Shown piece by piece: positions 1 through 9,884 of a DNA stretch of 64,000 bases (positions within the stretch are counted from its first letter, which is position 1; the number at the start of each line of letters is the position of its first letter). Under the pieces are notes generated by a model. That model did no database searches. It was not told the origin of the DNA and saw only the letters and a list, made by a program, of their open reading frames with translations. A program made the position numbers and the translations under genes. The stretch is from contig NVTE01000006.1 of the NCBI GenBank assembly GCA_002401455.1, positions 59,910 to 123,909 on the forward strand. Reading direction: 5' to 3'. Origin of the DNA: Alphaproteobacteria bacterium (lineage in GTDB: Bacteria > Pseudomonadota > Alphaproteobacteria > Sphingomonadales > Emcibacteraceae).

Positions 1-528
1 CTGAATTTTGATGTGGCCGTAGAGGTTGCCGCCGAAGCTGCTCAGGGTGAGGTTTGCACTGCGGCCAATGATAATGCCGATGGCCAGGTGGTGATTAGTG
101 GTCATAAGGCTGCCGTGGAGCGCGCTATTGTCATCGCCAAGGAAAAAGGCGCGAAACGAGGGATACTGCTGCCGGTTAGTGCGCCGTTCCATTGTTCCCT
201 GATGCAGCCCGCCGCCGCCGAGATGGCTGAAGCTTTGGCGGATACTGTTATTTCCGCACCGATCGTGCCGGTGATTGTCAATGTCACCGCCGCGCCGGAA
301 AGTGATCCTGAGAATATCCGGAAATATCTGGTGGAGCAGGTCACGGGCCGGGTGCGCTGGCGGGAATCAATTTTGAAAATGAATGAGCTTGGTGTTGAGC
401 ATCTTATCGAAGCCGGGACCGGAAAAGTTCTGAGCGGCATGGTGCGTCGTATTTGTCGTGACATCAAAGGGGTGTCTCTGCAAAGCCCGGCGGACCTCGA
501 AGCCTTTGCTCAATCCCTAAAATCATAA
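1..528 (+). CDS. fabD: malonyl-CoA:ACP transacylase, C-terminal part (5' end outside window)
   Basis: Transfers malonyl groups from CoA to acyl carrier protein in the cytoplasm, supplying the extender unit for fatty-acid elongation. The frame is open from base 1, so only about the last 175 residues are present. PVSAPFHCSLM contains the catalytic His of the FabD family (the second half of the Ser-His pair), and VISGH and the GxGKVLSGMVRRI segment are typical of the C-terminal half. The nucleophile motif GHSLGE lies upstream of the window. fabG follows after 19 bases, which fits a fabD-fabG-acpP-fabF cluster. Identification is firm; the start is not visible. Confidence 0.95.
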   Translation: MNFDVAVEVAAEAAQGEVCTAANDNADGQVVISGHKAAVERAIVIAKEKGAKRGILLPVSAPFHCSLMQPAAAEMAEALADTVISAPIVPVIVNVTAAPESDPENIRKYLVEQVTGRVRWRESILKMNELGVEHLIEAGTGKVLSGMVRRICRDIKGVSLQSPADLEAFAQSLKS

Positions 529-547
529 TCAAGACGGAGAATACCAT

Positions 548-1285
548 ATGTTTAATTTAGACGGTAAATGTGCGCTGGTCACCGGGGCATCCGGCGGACT
601 GGGCAGTGCCATCGCCCGCGTCCTGCACAGTAACGGCGCCAAAGTCGCCCTGTCCGGCACCCGGATTGAGCCTTTGGAAGCTCTGGCGGCGGAACTGGGC
701 GAGGGTGCCTTTGTGGTACCGGCCAATCTGTCCGATCCTGAGTCTGTTGCCGCCCTGCCAAAGGCAGCGGAGCAGGCCATGGGCCAGGTCGATATCCTAG
801 TCAATAATGCCGGTATTACCCGCGACAATATCGCCATGCGCATGAAAGATGCCGAATGGGACGATGTGATGCAGGTCAACCTTAAGGCGGCCTTTAAATT
901 AACCCAGGGTCTGATGCGCGGCATGATGAAGCGCCGCTATGGCCGGGTAATTAATATCACCTCCATCGTCGGCGTTACCGGCAACCCGGGTCAGGCCAAC
1001 TATGCGGCGTCCAAGGCTGGCATGATCGGCATGACCAAGAGTCTGGCCCAGGAGCTAGCCTCCCGTAACATTACTGTGAACTGTGTCGCACCCGGCTTTA
1101 TCGAAAGCCCGATGACTGATGTGCTCACGGATGACCAGAAAAACGGCCTGCTGGTCAGTGTGCCGATGAAACGCTTAGGTCTTGGTGATGAAATTGCTGC
1201 CGGTGTGTTGTATCTGGCCAGTAGTGAAGCAGCCTATGTGACGGGACAAACCCTTCATATCAATGGCGGAATGGCCATGATCTGA
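548..1285 (+). CDS. fabG: 3-oxoacyl-[ACP] reductase
   Basis: NADPH-dependent reductase that converts 3-oxoacyl-ACP to 3-hydroxyacyl-ACP in the type II fatty-acid cycle. It is a full-length classical short-chain dehydrogenase of 245 residues. The cofactor motif TGASGGLG is at residues 12-19, NNAG near 86-89, and the catalytic set Asn111, Ser139, Tyr152 and Lys156 (YAASK) is complete. The C-terminal TGQTLHINGGM is characteristic of FabG. The ATG lies just after a purine-rich GACGGAGA ribosome-binding site. The short gap to fabD suggests cotranscription, whereas a 213-base gap separates it from acpP. Confidence 0.97.
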   Translation: MFNLDGKCALVTGASGGLGSAIARVLHSNGAKVALSGTRIEPLEALAAELGEGAFVVPANLSDPESVAALPKAAEQAMGQVDILVNNAGITRDNIAMRMKDAEWDDVMQVNLKAAFKLTQGLMRGMMKRRYGRVINITSIVGVTGNPGQANYAASKAGMIGMTKSLAQELASRNITVNCVAPGFIESPMTDVLTDDQKNGLLVSVPMKRLGLGDEIAAGVLYLASSEAAYVTGQTLHINGGMAMI

Positions 1286-1498
1286 TATTATAGTTCATTT
1301 ATTCTTGGCAACTACGGACTTAATGTGCTAGGAAGCCTCCGATGAATGAACGGCTTGGTTAATTCAAAGTCCATTATTATATAGGAATTCAGTTTTTTTA
1401 TTGCTTTTGCTTGTAAAAGGAAAATAGAGTATTAAATACTGGTTCTGTGATTATCAAAACCCGGGCTTGAAGAAGCCCCCTAAAATAGGGATAGAATT
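1286..1498 (+). promoter_or_regulatory. fabG-acpP intergenic region with possible acpP promoter and hairpin
   Basis: This non-coding gap of 213 bases precedes the highly expressed acpP. A weak sigma70-like pair, TTGCTT (1407-1412) and TATTAA (1430-1435), has 17-base spacing. A 6-bp hairpin GGGCTT-GAAG-AAGCCC spans 1463-1478 and is followed by the AGGGA ribosome-binding site of acpP. No U-tract follows the hairpin, so it is not an intrinsic terminator. The promoter is a low-confidence reading by eye. Confidence 0.3.
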
Positions 1499-1732
1499 AT
1501 GAGTGATGTAGCTGAACGCGTTAAAAAGATTGTTGTAGAACATTTGGGCGTCGAAGACGACAAAGTGACAGAAACTTCAAGCTTTATCGATGATCTTGGC
1601 GCTGATAGCCTGGACACTGTTGAACTCGTTATGGCATTTGAAGAAGAATTCGGTTGCGAAATTCCTGATGATGCTGCTGAAAAAATCCTTACCGTTAAAG
1701 ATGCTATCGATTTTATCAGCGCTAACGCTTAA
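1499..1732 (+). CDS. acpP: acyl carrier protein
   Basis: Small acidic carrier (77 residues) that holds growing acyl chains on a 4'-phosphopantetheine arm during fatty-acid and lipid A precursor synthesis. The attachment site is Ser37 in the motif [11 protein letters not shown], and the length and acidic helix II match the family. It lies between fabG and fabF, the usual bacterial order. Codon use looks biased toward preferred codons, as expected for an abundant protein. Identification is certain. Confidence 0.99.
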   Translation: MSDVAERVKKIVVEHLGVEDDKVTETSSFIDDLGADSLDTVELVMAFEEEFGCEIPDDAAEKILTVKDAIDFISANA

Positions 1733-1898
1733 TACAGCAGTCGCTGTTGCCTGATATCGCGAGATATGGCAAAATAATTATGGCCGCGAAGCACTCTGTC
1801 TTTTAATTGTAAAGATAAGGCGCTCGCGGTCTTGTTATTCTTGGTGTATTCTGCTTTTTTAATATATATTATGTCCTTGCAATGAAAAGGAAGTTATT

Positions 1899-3167
1899 AT
1901 GATGAGACGTGTAGTAGTTACTGGATTGGGGCTTGTTACCCCGCTGGCTTCGGGTGTCGAAGAAACCTGGAAGCGTCTTATCGCCGGAGAGTCCGGTGCC
2001 GGACCGATCACCCGCTTTGATGCAAAAGACCTTTCTTCGCGCATCGCCTGTGAAGTTCCCCGCGGTGATGGCACCAATGGCACCTTCAATCCTGATGACT
2101 GGATGACGGCCAAAGAACGTCGCCGGATTGATGACTTTATTCTTTATGGCATTGCCGCCGCTGAAATGGCGCTGGAAGATTCCGGATGGAAGCCAACAAG
2201 TGACGAAGATCAATGGCGAACCGGTATTCTGACCGGTGCTGGCATTGGCGGACTGCCCGGCATTCAGAAAGAATCTATTGTCATGCATGAGCGCGGTGTG
2301 CGTCGGGTCAGCCCGTTCTTCATTCCGCGCTGCCTGATCAACCTGATTTCCGGAAATGTCTCGATCCGTAATGGTCTTAAGGGACCAAACCACGCGGTTG
2401 TGACCGCCTGTGCTACGGGTACTCACGCCATTGGTGACGCGGCCCGGATGATTGCGCTGGATGATGCGGATGTGATGGTTGCCGGTGGTGCTGAAGCCGC
2501 TATCTGTGAAATGGGCGTTGCCGGTTTTGCCCAGGCTAAAGCCCTGAGTACGCATTTCAATGACACCCCAGAAAAAGCCTCACGGCCCTATGACCGGGAC
2601 CGGGACGGCTTTGTCATCGGTGAGGGCTCCGGTATGGTGATCCTTGAAGAATACGAGCATGCCAAAAAACGTGGCGCTAAAATTTATGCCGAAGTTGTCG
2701 GTTATGGCCTGTCCGGTGATGCCCATCACGTGACAGCCCCGGCGCCGGATGGCAGTGGTGGCTACCGGGCCATGCAGGCGGCCTTCAAACGGTCTGGCCT
2801 GACCCCGGCAGATATCGGTTATGTCAACGCCCACGGCACCTCAACGCCTCTGGGTGACGAGATTGAATTCAATGCGGTGAAAAGAATGTTTGGTGATGCG
2901 GCAGGTCAAATGGCCATGTCCTCGACGAAATCATCCATCGGCCATCTTTTGGGTGCCGCTGGCAGTACCGAAGCGATCTTCGGTATCCTGGCTATGAACC
3001 GCGGTGAATTGCCGCCGACACTGAACCTGGATAACCCGTCTGACGGCATCGAAGGTATCAACCTGGTGCCTCATGAAGCGCAGCAGAAGACCGGCATTAC
3101 AGCTATCCTGTCCAACAGCTTCGGCTTTGGCGGCACCAATGCCTCGATCATCTTTAAGGCAGTGTAG
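1899..3167 (+). CDS. fabF: 3-oxoacyl-[ACP] synthase II
   Basis: Condenses malonyl-ACP with acyl-ACP to elongate fatty acids (KAS II). It has 422 residues, a normal length. The catalytic triad is intact: Cys171 in VVTACATG, His312 in NAHGTST and His349 in SSIGHLLGAAG, with the conserved Lys344 just before it. The C-terminal SNSFGFGGTNASI is diagnostic. The start at 1899 follows an AAGGAAG ribosome-binding site; a second in-frame ATG is the next codon. The 166-base gap after acpP is non-coding and contains short inverted repeats but no clear terminator. mltG starts 9 bases downstream, so the two are probably cotranscribed. Confidence 0.98.
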   Translation: MMRRVVVTGLGLVTPLASGVEETWKRLIAGESGAGPITRFDAKDLSSRIACEVPRGDGTNGTFNPDDWMTAKERRRIDDFILYGIAAAEMALEDSGWKPTSDEDQWRTGILTGAGIGGLPGIQKESIVMHERGVRRVSPFFIPRCLINLISGNVSIRNGLKGPNHAVVTACATGTHAIGDAARMIALDDADVMVAGGAEAAICEMGVAGFAQAKALSTHFNDTPEKASRPYDRDRDGFVIGEGSGMVILEEYEHAKKRGAKIYAEVVGYGLSGDAHHVTAPAPDGSGGYRAMQAAFKRSGLTPADIGYVNAHGTSTPLGDEIEFNAVKRMFGDAAGQMAMSSTKSSIGHLLGAAGSTEAIFGILAMNRGELPPTLNLDNPSDGIEGINLVPHEAQQKTGITAILSNSFGFGGTNASIIFKAV

Positions 3168-3176
3168 GTTATTCCC

Positions 3177-4163
3177 ATGACGGGAATTAGAAAATATATC
3201 ATATTACTTTTGTTAGGCAGCACCTCGTTCGGGGTGCTGTTTTTCTATCTGGGTTACCGTAGTTTTTATGAAACCGGCCCCCAGGACCGCCAAGCGGTAT
3301 ATTACCTGCCCAAGGGCCAGGGCGTGATCCGCACCGCCTGGGAATTGGAAAAACAGGGCCTGATCACCAGCCAGGATATTTTCAAGCTTGGGGTCAAACT
3401 GTCGGGCTTTGACCGCAAATTACAGGCCGGGGAATTTGCCCTACCGGCCAAGGCCAGCATGTTCGATATCATGATGACCCTGTCCGGGGGCGAGGTCATT
3501 CAGCACCGCCTGACCATCATTGAAGGCTGGACCAGCTGGCAGATCGCCGAGCATCTTAATAGCATCGACAATATGACCAGCCCGGTCACCGATCTGCCCC
3601 GGGAAGGTTCGGTCCTGCCGGAAACTTACCTATATACCAAGAATACCGCCCGTCATGATCTGATCCGGCGCATGCAGGTGCGGCAGTTGGACCTGATGGA
3701 TGTGTTGTGGCAGAAACGGGATGAGGGCCTGCCGCTCTTGTCCATGGAAGACGCGCTGATCCTGGCCTCGATCGTCGAAAAAGAAACTGCGACCCCTGCA
3801 GAGCGGCCCCATATCGCCGGGGTGTTCGTGAACCGGTTGCGGAAAAATATGCGGCTCCAGACCGATCCGACGGTGATTTACGGTCTGAGCCGCAAGGGTT
3901 TTATCAACCGGCCCTTAAGCAAGGCAGACCTGAAGGCAGATAATCCGTATAACACCTACCGGATTAAGGGACTGCCACCGACCGCCATCGGCCATCCGGG
4001 CCGGGCCGCTATTGAGGCAGTATTGCATCCGCTGAAGACCGATGATCTCTATTTTGTCGCGGATGGCACCGGCGGCCACGCCTTCGCCAGCAGTCTGAAA
4101 CAGCATCTGAAAAACGTCAGGAAATGGCGCAGAATTGAAAAAGACCGGCAGCGGACAAATTAG
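3177..4163 (+). CDS. mltG: endolytic murein transglycosylase
   Basis: Inner-membrane lytic transglycosylase that cleaves nascent peptidoglycan strands and so sets glycan length. The protein has 328 residues with an N-terminal transmembrane helix (about 6-27), a LysM-like segment and the YceG/MltG domain. The catalytic Glu is Glu201 in ILASIVEKETA, followed by the family signature VFVNRL and LQTDPTVIYG. Linkage to fabF is common in Proteobacteria. The gene ends 8 bases before the convergent SDR gene, with no recognisable terminator between them. Confidence 0.95.
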   Translation: MTGIRKYIILLLLGSTSFGVLFFYLGYRSFYETGPQDRQAVYYLPKGQGVIRTAWELEKQGLITSQDIFKLGVKLSGFDRKLQAGEFALPAKASMFDIMMTLSGGEVIQHRLTIIEGWTSWQIAEHLNSIDNMTSPVTDLPREGSVLPETYLYTKNTARHDLIRRMQVRQLDLMDVLWQKRDEGLPLLSMEDALILASIVEKETATPAERPHIAGVFVNRLRKNMRLQTDPTVIYGLSRKGFINRPLSKADLKADNPYNTYRIKGLPPTAIGHPGRAAIEAVLHPLKTDDLYFVADGTGGHAFASSLKQHLKNVRKWRRIEKDRQRTN

Positions 4164-4171
4164 ATCTTCCC

Positions 4172-4936
4172 TTAATTCTTGGAGGGCATCACCCGGGTAA
4201 TTCGGTCGAACAGCCATTCGGGCAGAAAACGCACCACGGCGCCATAGAGCAGGCTCAGTTGCCAGGGGAAGGTGATCCGGGCCTGATTCTTCTCCAGCCC
4301 CCGACGCAACGCCCGGGCCGCTTTGTTGGTTTCCATCAGGAAGGGCATGGGGAATTTATTGCTCGCGGTCAGGGCGCTTTTGACAAAGCCCGGACAGACC
4401 ACATTAATCTCAATTCCGTGTCGGGCATAAAGGCCGCGCAGGGCTTCGCCGTAAGCTTTGACGCAGGCCTTGCTGGTGCTGTAAGCCGGGGCAGTGGGGG
4501 TGCCATGATAACCGGCGAGGGAGGAGACGAGGGCGATCTGGCCCCTGGCCCGGGGCTGCATCAGACGAATGGCCGGATGGACCGTATTGAAAACCCCGTT
4601 CACATTGACCTCAAAAATCTGCTTGGTATGGGCGCCCAGGTCCATATTTGTATAATAACCCAGTCCAATACCGGCGTTGGCGACCACCAGGTCCAGGGTC
4701 CGGGTGGCATCACAGTCTTCCATCCACTGGGCCATCGCTTTTTCATCACTGGTATCAATCAACCCCATATGAACCTCTGCCCCTAAGGTTCGGCAGCGTT
4801 CGGTCACCGCGGTCAGCCGTGCTTCATTACGCCCTGACAGGAACAGGGTCATGCCCTCTGCGGCATAGTCGAGGGCCAGAGCCTCGCCCAGTCCGCTGCT
4901 GCCGCCAGTAATAAGAATGGATTTTGGATTTTTCAT
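4172..4936 (-). CDS. SDR family oxidoreductase, substrate unknown
   Basis: A 254-residue NAD(P)-dependent short-chain dehydrogenase. The cofactor motif TGGSSGLG is at 10-17, NAG near 87-89, and the catalytic Ser139, Tyr152 and Lys156 (YSTSK) are present. The C-terminal part, ending in a basic FDRITRVMPSKN, resembles the membrane-peripheral DltE/YdfG-like SDRs rather than FabG. No neighbour indicates its substrate. It is convergent to mltG and divergent from yicC, so it is transcribed alone. Confidence 0.85.
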   Translation of the reverse strand: MKNPKSILITGGSSGLGEALALDYAAEGMTLFLSGRNEARLTAVTERCRTLGAEVHMGLIDTSDEKAMAQWMEDCDATRTLDLVVANAGIGLGYYTNMDLGAHTKQIFEVNVNGVFNTVHPAIRLMQPRARGQIALVSSLAGYHGTPTAPAYSTSKACVKAYGEALRGLYARHGIEINVVCPGFVKSALTASNKFPMPFLMETNKAARALRRGLEKNQARITFPWQLSLLYGAVVRFLPEWLFDRITRVMPSKN

Positions 4937-5003
4937 CTGCGGTTATTCCTGCTATAGCTTGTCCCTATTACGTGAAACCATAACAGATGAAAAACCGAAT
5001 ACC

Positions 5004-5891
5004 ATGACATTATCAAGTATGACCGGATTTGCCCGCGCCACAGGCCAATGGGAAAAATATAATTGGACCTGGGAAATCAAAAGCGTCAATGGCCGCAATC
5101 TTGATGTGCGCTGCCGGACCCCGTCCGGTCTGGACGGTATTGAGCAGATGGCTCGAAAGGGCATGAAGAATGCCATTGCCCGGGGCTCGGTTAATATTAA
5201 CCTTCAGATGAGCCGGGAGACGGACAGCACCGCCTTTAAGATTAATCAGGATATGCTGGATGCACTGGTTGAGGTGGCGACAGAAACCGCCATGAAAAAC
5301 CATCTGCCCCAACCCGGCCTGGATGCGCTGTTGGCGATCAAAGACGTCATTCAGTATGTGGAGGCCGAAGAAGACGAGGACAGCGTCAAGGCCCGTGACG
5401 TAGTATTGCAGACCTCCTTTGATGAGGTTCTGATCGCCTTTGTCGCATCTCGTCAGACCGAAGGCGCGGCCATGCAGGACGTGCTAAACGGTCTTCTGGA
5501 TGAGATTGAACGGCTGGTGAAAGAGGCGGATGCGTTGGCTCAGGAACTGCCGGACCTGATCAAGCAACGTTATATGGATAAGGTCGCGGCCCTGCTCGAT
5601 GACAAAAACACCATTGACCCGGAACGACTGGCGCAGGAAGTGGTTCTGCTGGCGACAAAGGCCGACATCAAGGAAGAGATTGACCGGCTGTACGCCCATA
5701 TTGCGGCGGCGCGGTCCCATATGACGGCCACGGGCCAGATTGGCCGGAAACTGGATTTCCTGACCCAGGAATTCAACCGGGAAGCCAATACCCTATGCAG
5801 CAAGGCCGCCGATATTCGCCTGACCGATGTCGGCCTGTCCCTAAAGACGACCATCGACCAGTTCCGTGAGCAGGTCCAGAACATTGAATAG
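5004..5891 (+). CDS. yicC: YicC family endoribonuclease
   Basis: Member of the YicC/YloC family, which in E. coli acts as an endoribonuclease in small-RNA turnover. The start is placed at ATG 5004 because MTLSSMTGFAR is the conserved family N-terminus; the longer open frame from 4917 would add a non-conserved tail overlapping the divergent SDR gene. The resulting length of 295 residues matches the family. The N-terminal YicC domain is followed by the C-terminal DUF1732 region with IKEEIDRLYAH and GRKLDFLTQEFNREANT. It is tightly linked to gmk (7 bases), the usual bacterial pair. Confidence 0.92.
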   Translation: MTLSSMTGFARATGQWEKYNWTWEIKSVNGRNLDVRCRTPSGLDGIEQMARKGMKNAIARGSVNINLQMSRETDSTAFKINQDMLDALVEVATETAMKNHLPQPGLDALLAIKDVIQYVEAEEDEDSVKARDVVLQTSFDEVLIAFVASRQTEGAAMQDVLNGLLDEIERLVKEADALAQELPDLIKQRYMDKVAALLDDKNTIDPERLAQEVVLLATKADIKEEIDRLYAHIAAARSHMTATGQIGRKLDFLTQEFNREANTLCSKAADIRLTDVGLSLKTTIDQFREQVQNIE

Positions 5892-5898
5892 AGTCAAC

Positions 5899-6546
5899 AT
5901 GACACCTAAAAATATCAAGAAAATTGACCGGCGGGGATTATTGCTGGTGTTGTCCTCACCGTCGGGGGCCGGGAAATCAACCCTGTCGCGGCTGTTGCTG
6001 GACCAGGATAAGAATATTACCCTGTCGGTGTCCATGACCACCCGCAAGCCGCGCACGGGAGAAGTCGACGGCGTGGATTATAATTTTGTGACCAAGGCTG
6101 AGTTTGAAGCTCTGGTGGCCGAGGACGGCTTCCTGGAATATGCCAAGGTCTTTGACAATGATTACGGCACCCCGGCCGCCCCGGTGGAGCTGGCCATGAA
6201 AGAAGGCCGCGACGTGTTGTTTGATATTGACTGGCAGGGCACCCAGCAACTGACCCAGAAAGTGGCCAAGGACCTGGTGCGGGTGTTCATTCTGCCGCCG
6301 AGCAAGGATGAGCTGGAACGGCGCCTGAAAGAACGGGCCCAGGATAGCGCCGAGGTGGTTGCCAAACGCATGTCAAAGGCCAGTGAGGAAATCAGCCACT
6401 GGGACGGCTATGATTATATCATCGTCAATGATGACCTGGACAAGGCCGAACAACAGCTGTTCTCCATCCTGCAGGCCGAGCGCTTAAACCGCGAGCGCCA
6501 GACCGGCCTGGTTTCCTTCGTCCATAAGATCATTGGTGAAGGCTAG
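5899..6546 (+). CDS. gmk: guanylate kinase
   Basis: Phosphorylates GMP to GDP with ATP, feeding GTP and (p)ppGpp pools. The chosen ATG at 5899 gives 215 residues; an open frame from 5866 would overlap yicC and add unconserved residues. The P-loop SPSGAGKST lies at about 20-28, followed by the GMP-binding segment TTRKPRTGEVDGVDYNFV, the conserved GTPAAPVE loop and the LID region. It is cotranscribed with yicC. The gene ends 4 bases before the convergent rsmA stop. Confidence 0.97.
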   Translation: MTPKNIKKIDRRGLLLVLSSPSGAGKSTLSRLLLDQDKNITLSVSMTTRKPRTGEVDGVDYNFVTKAEFEALVAEDGFLEYAKVFDNDYGTPAAPVELAMKEGRDVLFDIDWQGTQQLTQKVAKDLVRVFILPPSKDELERRLKERAQDSAEVVAKRMSKASEEISHWDGYDYIIVNDDLDKAEQQLFSILQAERLNRERQTGLVSFVHKIIGEG

Positions 6547-6550
6547 GTCT

Positions 6551-7417
6551 CTAGTTCTTTCCGTATTCCAGCGCCAAACGACAGAAATCTTCAACCGTTA
6601 ATTCCTCGGCGCGGCAGGTGGCTTTGATGCCGGCGGCCTCCAGTCGGGGCAGCGGGTCCTGCCCTAAAGCCTTCAGGCTGGTGCGCAGCATCTTGCGCCG
6701 CTGGTTAAAGGCGGCGGAAACCAGCTTTTCCACAATCGGCTGTTTTGGGGTGTCCGGTTGCTCTGGCGCGGGGCTGATGCCGACGATGCAGGAGGTGACT
6801 TTCGGCGGCGGAATGAAGGCCCGGGCCGGGACATCAAACATGATTTTTGAGCTGGCGCGGTATTGGCCGAGCACTGACAGACGACCATAAGCCTTGGTCC
6901 GGGGCTCAGCGACGATGCGCATGCCGACCTCTTTCTGAAACATCAGGGTCAGGGAACTATACCACGGCAGCCAATCTGCCAGGGTCAGCCATTTGACCAG
7001 CAGCGCCGTGCCGACATTATAGGGTAGATTGGCGATGATTTTGATCGGGCGGCCTTCGGTGTCGCCGATCAGGGCCAGCTCATCAACCTTCAGCGCGTCG
7101 CCTTCATGGACGTCAAGCTTTCCCGGGTAGGCGGCCTGAACCTGTTTCAGGGCCTCGATACAACGCGGGTCCATTTCCACCGCCACCACCCGGTGGGCAC
7201 CGTTCATCAAAATAGCCCGGGTCAGGGCGCCGGGGCCGGGGCCTACCTCATAGACGATGGAGTCTTTCAGGCTGGTACCGCCCAGACCTTCGGCCGATCG
7301 GACAATTTTCCCGGTCAGGTTAAGGTCGGTGAGAAAATTCTGGCCCAGGGCCTTTTTGGCGTTTAACTCATACTGGTTGATAACATCCCTGAGCGGGGGA
7401 AGACCGTCCTCATACAT
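6551..7417 (-). CDS. rsmA: 16S rRNA dimethyladenosine transferase
   Basis: SAM-dependent methyltransferase (KsgA) that dimethylates two adjacent adenines in helix 45 of 16S rRNA late in 30S assembly. The protein has 288 residues. KKALGQNFL (21-29) is the family N-terminal signature, the SAM motif [10 protein letters not shown] lies near 57-66, and the catalytic NLPYN motif is at 130-134. The gene is last in the lptD-surA-pdxA-rsmA series and overlaps the end of pdxA by 8 bases, which implies translational coupling. Confidence 0.97.
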   Translation of the reverse strand: MYEDGLPPLRDVINQYELNAKKALGQNFLTDLNLTGKIVRSAEGLGGTSLKDSIVYEVGPGPGALTRAILMNGAHRVVAVEMDPRCIEALKQVQAAYPGKLDVHEGDALKVDELALIGDTEGRPIKIIANLPYNVGTALLVKWLTLADWLPWYSSLTLMFQKEVGMRIVAEPRTKAYGRLSVLGQYRASSKIMFDVPARAFIPPPKVTSCIVGISPAPEQPDTPKQPIVEKLVSAAFNQRRKMLRTSLKALGQDPLPRLEAAGIKATCRAEELTVEDFCRLALEYGKN

Positions 7418-8471
7418 TTTTGCGGGTCCTGTTGGTATATATTTTCTGGGCCTGTTTCAGGGCGTTGATCATGCTGTTGGCGCTGGCCAGGTTTTTCCCG
7501 GCGATATCAAGGGCCGTACCATGGTCCGGCGATGTGCGGATGATCGGCAGGCCGATGGTCACATTGACCCCGCCATCAAAATCAAGGGTCTTGATCGGGA
7601 TCAGGGCCTGATCATGATACATGCACAGGGCGGCATCATAGGTGGCCCGGGCCGCTTCATGAAACAGGGTGTCGGCGGGCAGGGGGCCGCGGATATTCAT
7701 GCCCTGCGCCCGGAGAAGGTCAAGGGCTGGCGTAATGATCCGCTGTTCCTCGGTACCCATGGCCCCGTCTTCACCGGCATGGGGGTTTAATCCGGCAACG
7801 GCAATGCGGGGATGGTCCAGGCCAAAATCCTGGATCAGGGCCGTGTTTATAATTTCGCTGGTCCGGCGGATCAGCTCAGGGGTGATCGCTTTAACCACGT
7901 CCGTGATCGCCATATGAATGGTCAGTGGCACCACCCGCAGGTGATCGGACACGAGCATCATAACGGGCATCAATACGGGGGTATGGGGAGCAGAGGCTTG
8001 TTTCTGGCATAGTTCCGCCAGATATTCCGTATGTCCGGGACAGGAGAAGCCTGCTTCATAGAGTACGGATTTCTGGATCGGGGCGGTGACCAGACCGGCC
8101 GCCTTGCCCTCAAAGATTAGCTCAACAGATTTTTCTATGGCCCCGATGGTCAGGGCTGCGGTCGCTGTTGACGGGGTGCCGAATGTAAACTCATCCGTCA
8201 GCCCTAAATCGAGAACCGGTAGGGCGTCCGGAAAGGCCGCGCCGACGTCTTCCAAAGAGGAGAGGGGCTGTAGCGGAATTTCCAGGCCTAGTTTCCGGGC
8301 GGTTTCCGCCAGGACCCTTTCGCTGCCAACAACAAAAAAATCCGGCAAATTATGGTCGGCTCGATCCATCCAGGCTTTCAGGATGGTTTCAGGGCCAATA
8401 CCGGCAGGCTCACCAAGGGAGACAGCAAAGGGTAGCGGTTTAGTGTTATTTATAGTCGATAATGGCATCAC
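7410..8471 (-). CDS. pdxA: 4-hydroxythreonine-4-phosphate dehydrogenase
   Basis: NAD-dependent, metal-requiring enzyme of the DXP-dependent pyridoxal-5'-phosphate pathway. It has up to 353 residues. [13 protein letters not shown] is the PdxA N-terminal signature; [19 protein letters not shown] and [11 protein letters not shown] carry the metal-binding His residues. The frame opens with GTG (8471) then ATG (8468), both inside the 3' end of surA, so the overlap is 23-26 bases. The surA-pdxA-rsmA order is conserved in Proteobacteria. Confidence 0.95.
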   Translation of the reverse strand: MMPLSTINNTKPLPFAVSLGEPAGIGPETILKAWMDRADHNLPDFFVVGSERVLAETARKLGLEIPLQPLSSLEDVGAAFPDALPVLDLGLTDEFTFGTPSTATAALTIGAIEKSVELIFEGKAAGLVTAPIQKSVLYEAGFSCPGHTEYLAELCQKQASAPHTPVLMPVMMLVSDHLRVVPLTIHMAITDVVKAITPELIRRTSEIINTALIQDFGLDHPRIAVAGLNPHAGEDGAMGTEEQRIITPALDLLRAQGMNIRGPLPADTLFHEAARATYDAALCMYHDQALIPIKTLDFDGGVNVTIGLPIIRTSPDHGTALDIAGKNLASANSMINALKQAQKIYTNRTRKNV

Positions 8472-9765
8472 GCCGAAGATCCCTGAGGTGGCGTCTGGCG
8501 ATCAGGCCAACCCGCTGCTGGGACAGGCTTCCCTCAACACTGTCATAGTCGGGGAGCCGTATCTCGGGGTCTTTTCTGTCGCACACGACAAATACACGGT
8601 AGCCGTTTTCTTCCTTGAGAGGTTTGGTTGCATGGCCAATTTCAAGATCGAGAAGGGTTTGATGCATGTTCTTGGGCAGTTCTGAAATGGCGAGATTGCC
8701 CAGGCTGCCGGTTTCTTTGGCCCCGAGAGCCTTGCCTTGTTCTTCCAGATTTTCACAATTTTCAATTTTTGCGGCGGCGGCAGTTACAATCTTTTCCAAT
8801 GCAGCCACTTCGTCGCTTTCGGCCTTGTCGGAAATTTCAAAGAACATATGCTGCAAGTCAACACGGGCGTCGATTTCATTGGGGGTCAGAATCTGCCTCT
8901 TACCCGCAAGTTGAAGGATATAAAACCCGTCTTCTGTTTCAATGGGGTCCGAAATCTGACCGATTTCCATGGCCTCAAGGGCGGTGACAATTTCCATGCT
9001 AAGTTGGGATTTCATCAACCAACCCAGGTCGCCGCCGACTGCGGAGGTGGTTGACTGGGAGAACTGACGGGCCATCTGCTGAAAAGAAGCCTTGTCTTTC
9101 AGTTGTTCAACAATCCGGTGAGCAGCTGTTCTGCTATCTTCACGCTGGTCATTTTCAGAAACCAGCAGGAAAATTTCCAGCGGGTGATATTCTTCCTGGC
9201 CTTTGTTAGTGGTCATGCGGTCCAGAATGGAATAGATTTCCTCATCACTGATACTGACCTGAGGCATGAGAAGGCCACCAACAATTTGTTCCCATGCCAG
9301 ACTAGCTTCAATCTGAAGCAACATGGATTCCTTACGGATGCCAACCTGGCCTAACTGTTGTTCCAGTTGGGACGCGGTCACTCTCATCTGCTGGGCATAG
9401 GAGGCAAAGGACTGTTCCTGCTCCTGTTTACTGATGACGGTTTTATATTTATCTGCTTCCTGGGTCTTTAATTTGTCATCAACCAGGCTTTGCAGGGCCT
9501 GCTGATTAAAATATTGTTGTTCCTGTTGGGTAAACTGACGGGCCCCTGATGACATCATGAACAGGAGAACCCGTTGTTTCAGGTCATAGAGTGAGATTGG
9601 GCTGTCATTGACCACTGCAACAATTTGTTGAACATCACTAAGTTGCTGTGTTTCGTTAGATTGCTGGGCAAATCCTGGTAACGGGGACAGCAGGAAACTG
9701 CTCATGATGGCCAACACGCTTAACTTGAATGTTCCGGCAATATTTTTTCGATTATTTTTATACAT
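8446..9765 (-). CDS. surA: periplasmic chaperone / peptidyl-prolyl isomerase SurA
   Basis: Periplasmic chaperone that escorts unfolded outer-membrane proteins, LptD among them, to the Bam complex. The 439-residue protein begins with a basic stretch and hydrophobic segment ending LPGFAQQ, a probable Sec signal peptide. An N-terminal SurA domain starts with QQIVAVVNDSPISLYDL, and the parvulin domain contains EYHPLEIFLLV, QFSQS and GGDLGWL, followed by a second, degenerate parvulin-like region. It sits 119 bases downstream of lptD in the same direction. The protein is Gln-rich over residues 30-130. Confidence 0.92.
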   Translation of the reverse strand: MYKNNRKNIAGTFKLSVLAIMSSFLLSPLPGFAQQSNETQQLSDVQQIVAVVNDSPISLYDLKQRVLLFMMSSGARQFTQQEQQYFNQQALQSLVDDKLKTQEADKYKTVISKQEQEQSFASYAQQMRVTASQLEQQLGQVGIRKESMLLQIEASLAWEQIVGGLLMPQVSISDEEIYSILDRMTTNKGQEEYHPLEIFLLVSENDQREDSRTAAHRIVEQLKDKASFQQMARQFSQSTTSAVGGDLGWLMKSQLSMEIVTALEAMEIGQISDPIETEDGFYILQLAGKRQILTPNEIDARVDLQHMFFEISDKAESDEVAALEKIVTAAAAKIENCENLEEQGKALGAKETGSLGNLAISELPKNMHQTLLDLEIGHATKPLKEENGYRVFVVCDRKDPEIRLPDYDSVEGSLSQQRVGLIARRHLRDLRRDAIIDYK

Positions 9766-9884
9766 ATCTAACCTTGGTCAAACCCTAAAATTTTACGCTA
9801 TATCTATACTGGTAAATATTGGAAAAATCAAAAGGCAAATTATCTCAATGTTATTCCCCTGATTTTGTCCCAATAAATTCTCAA

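Noticed and set aside
5866-5898. Upstream start for gmk inside yicC
   Set aside because: The added 11 residues are not part of the family N-terminus; ATG 5899 is the natural start.
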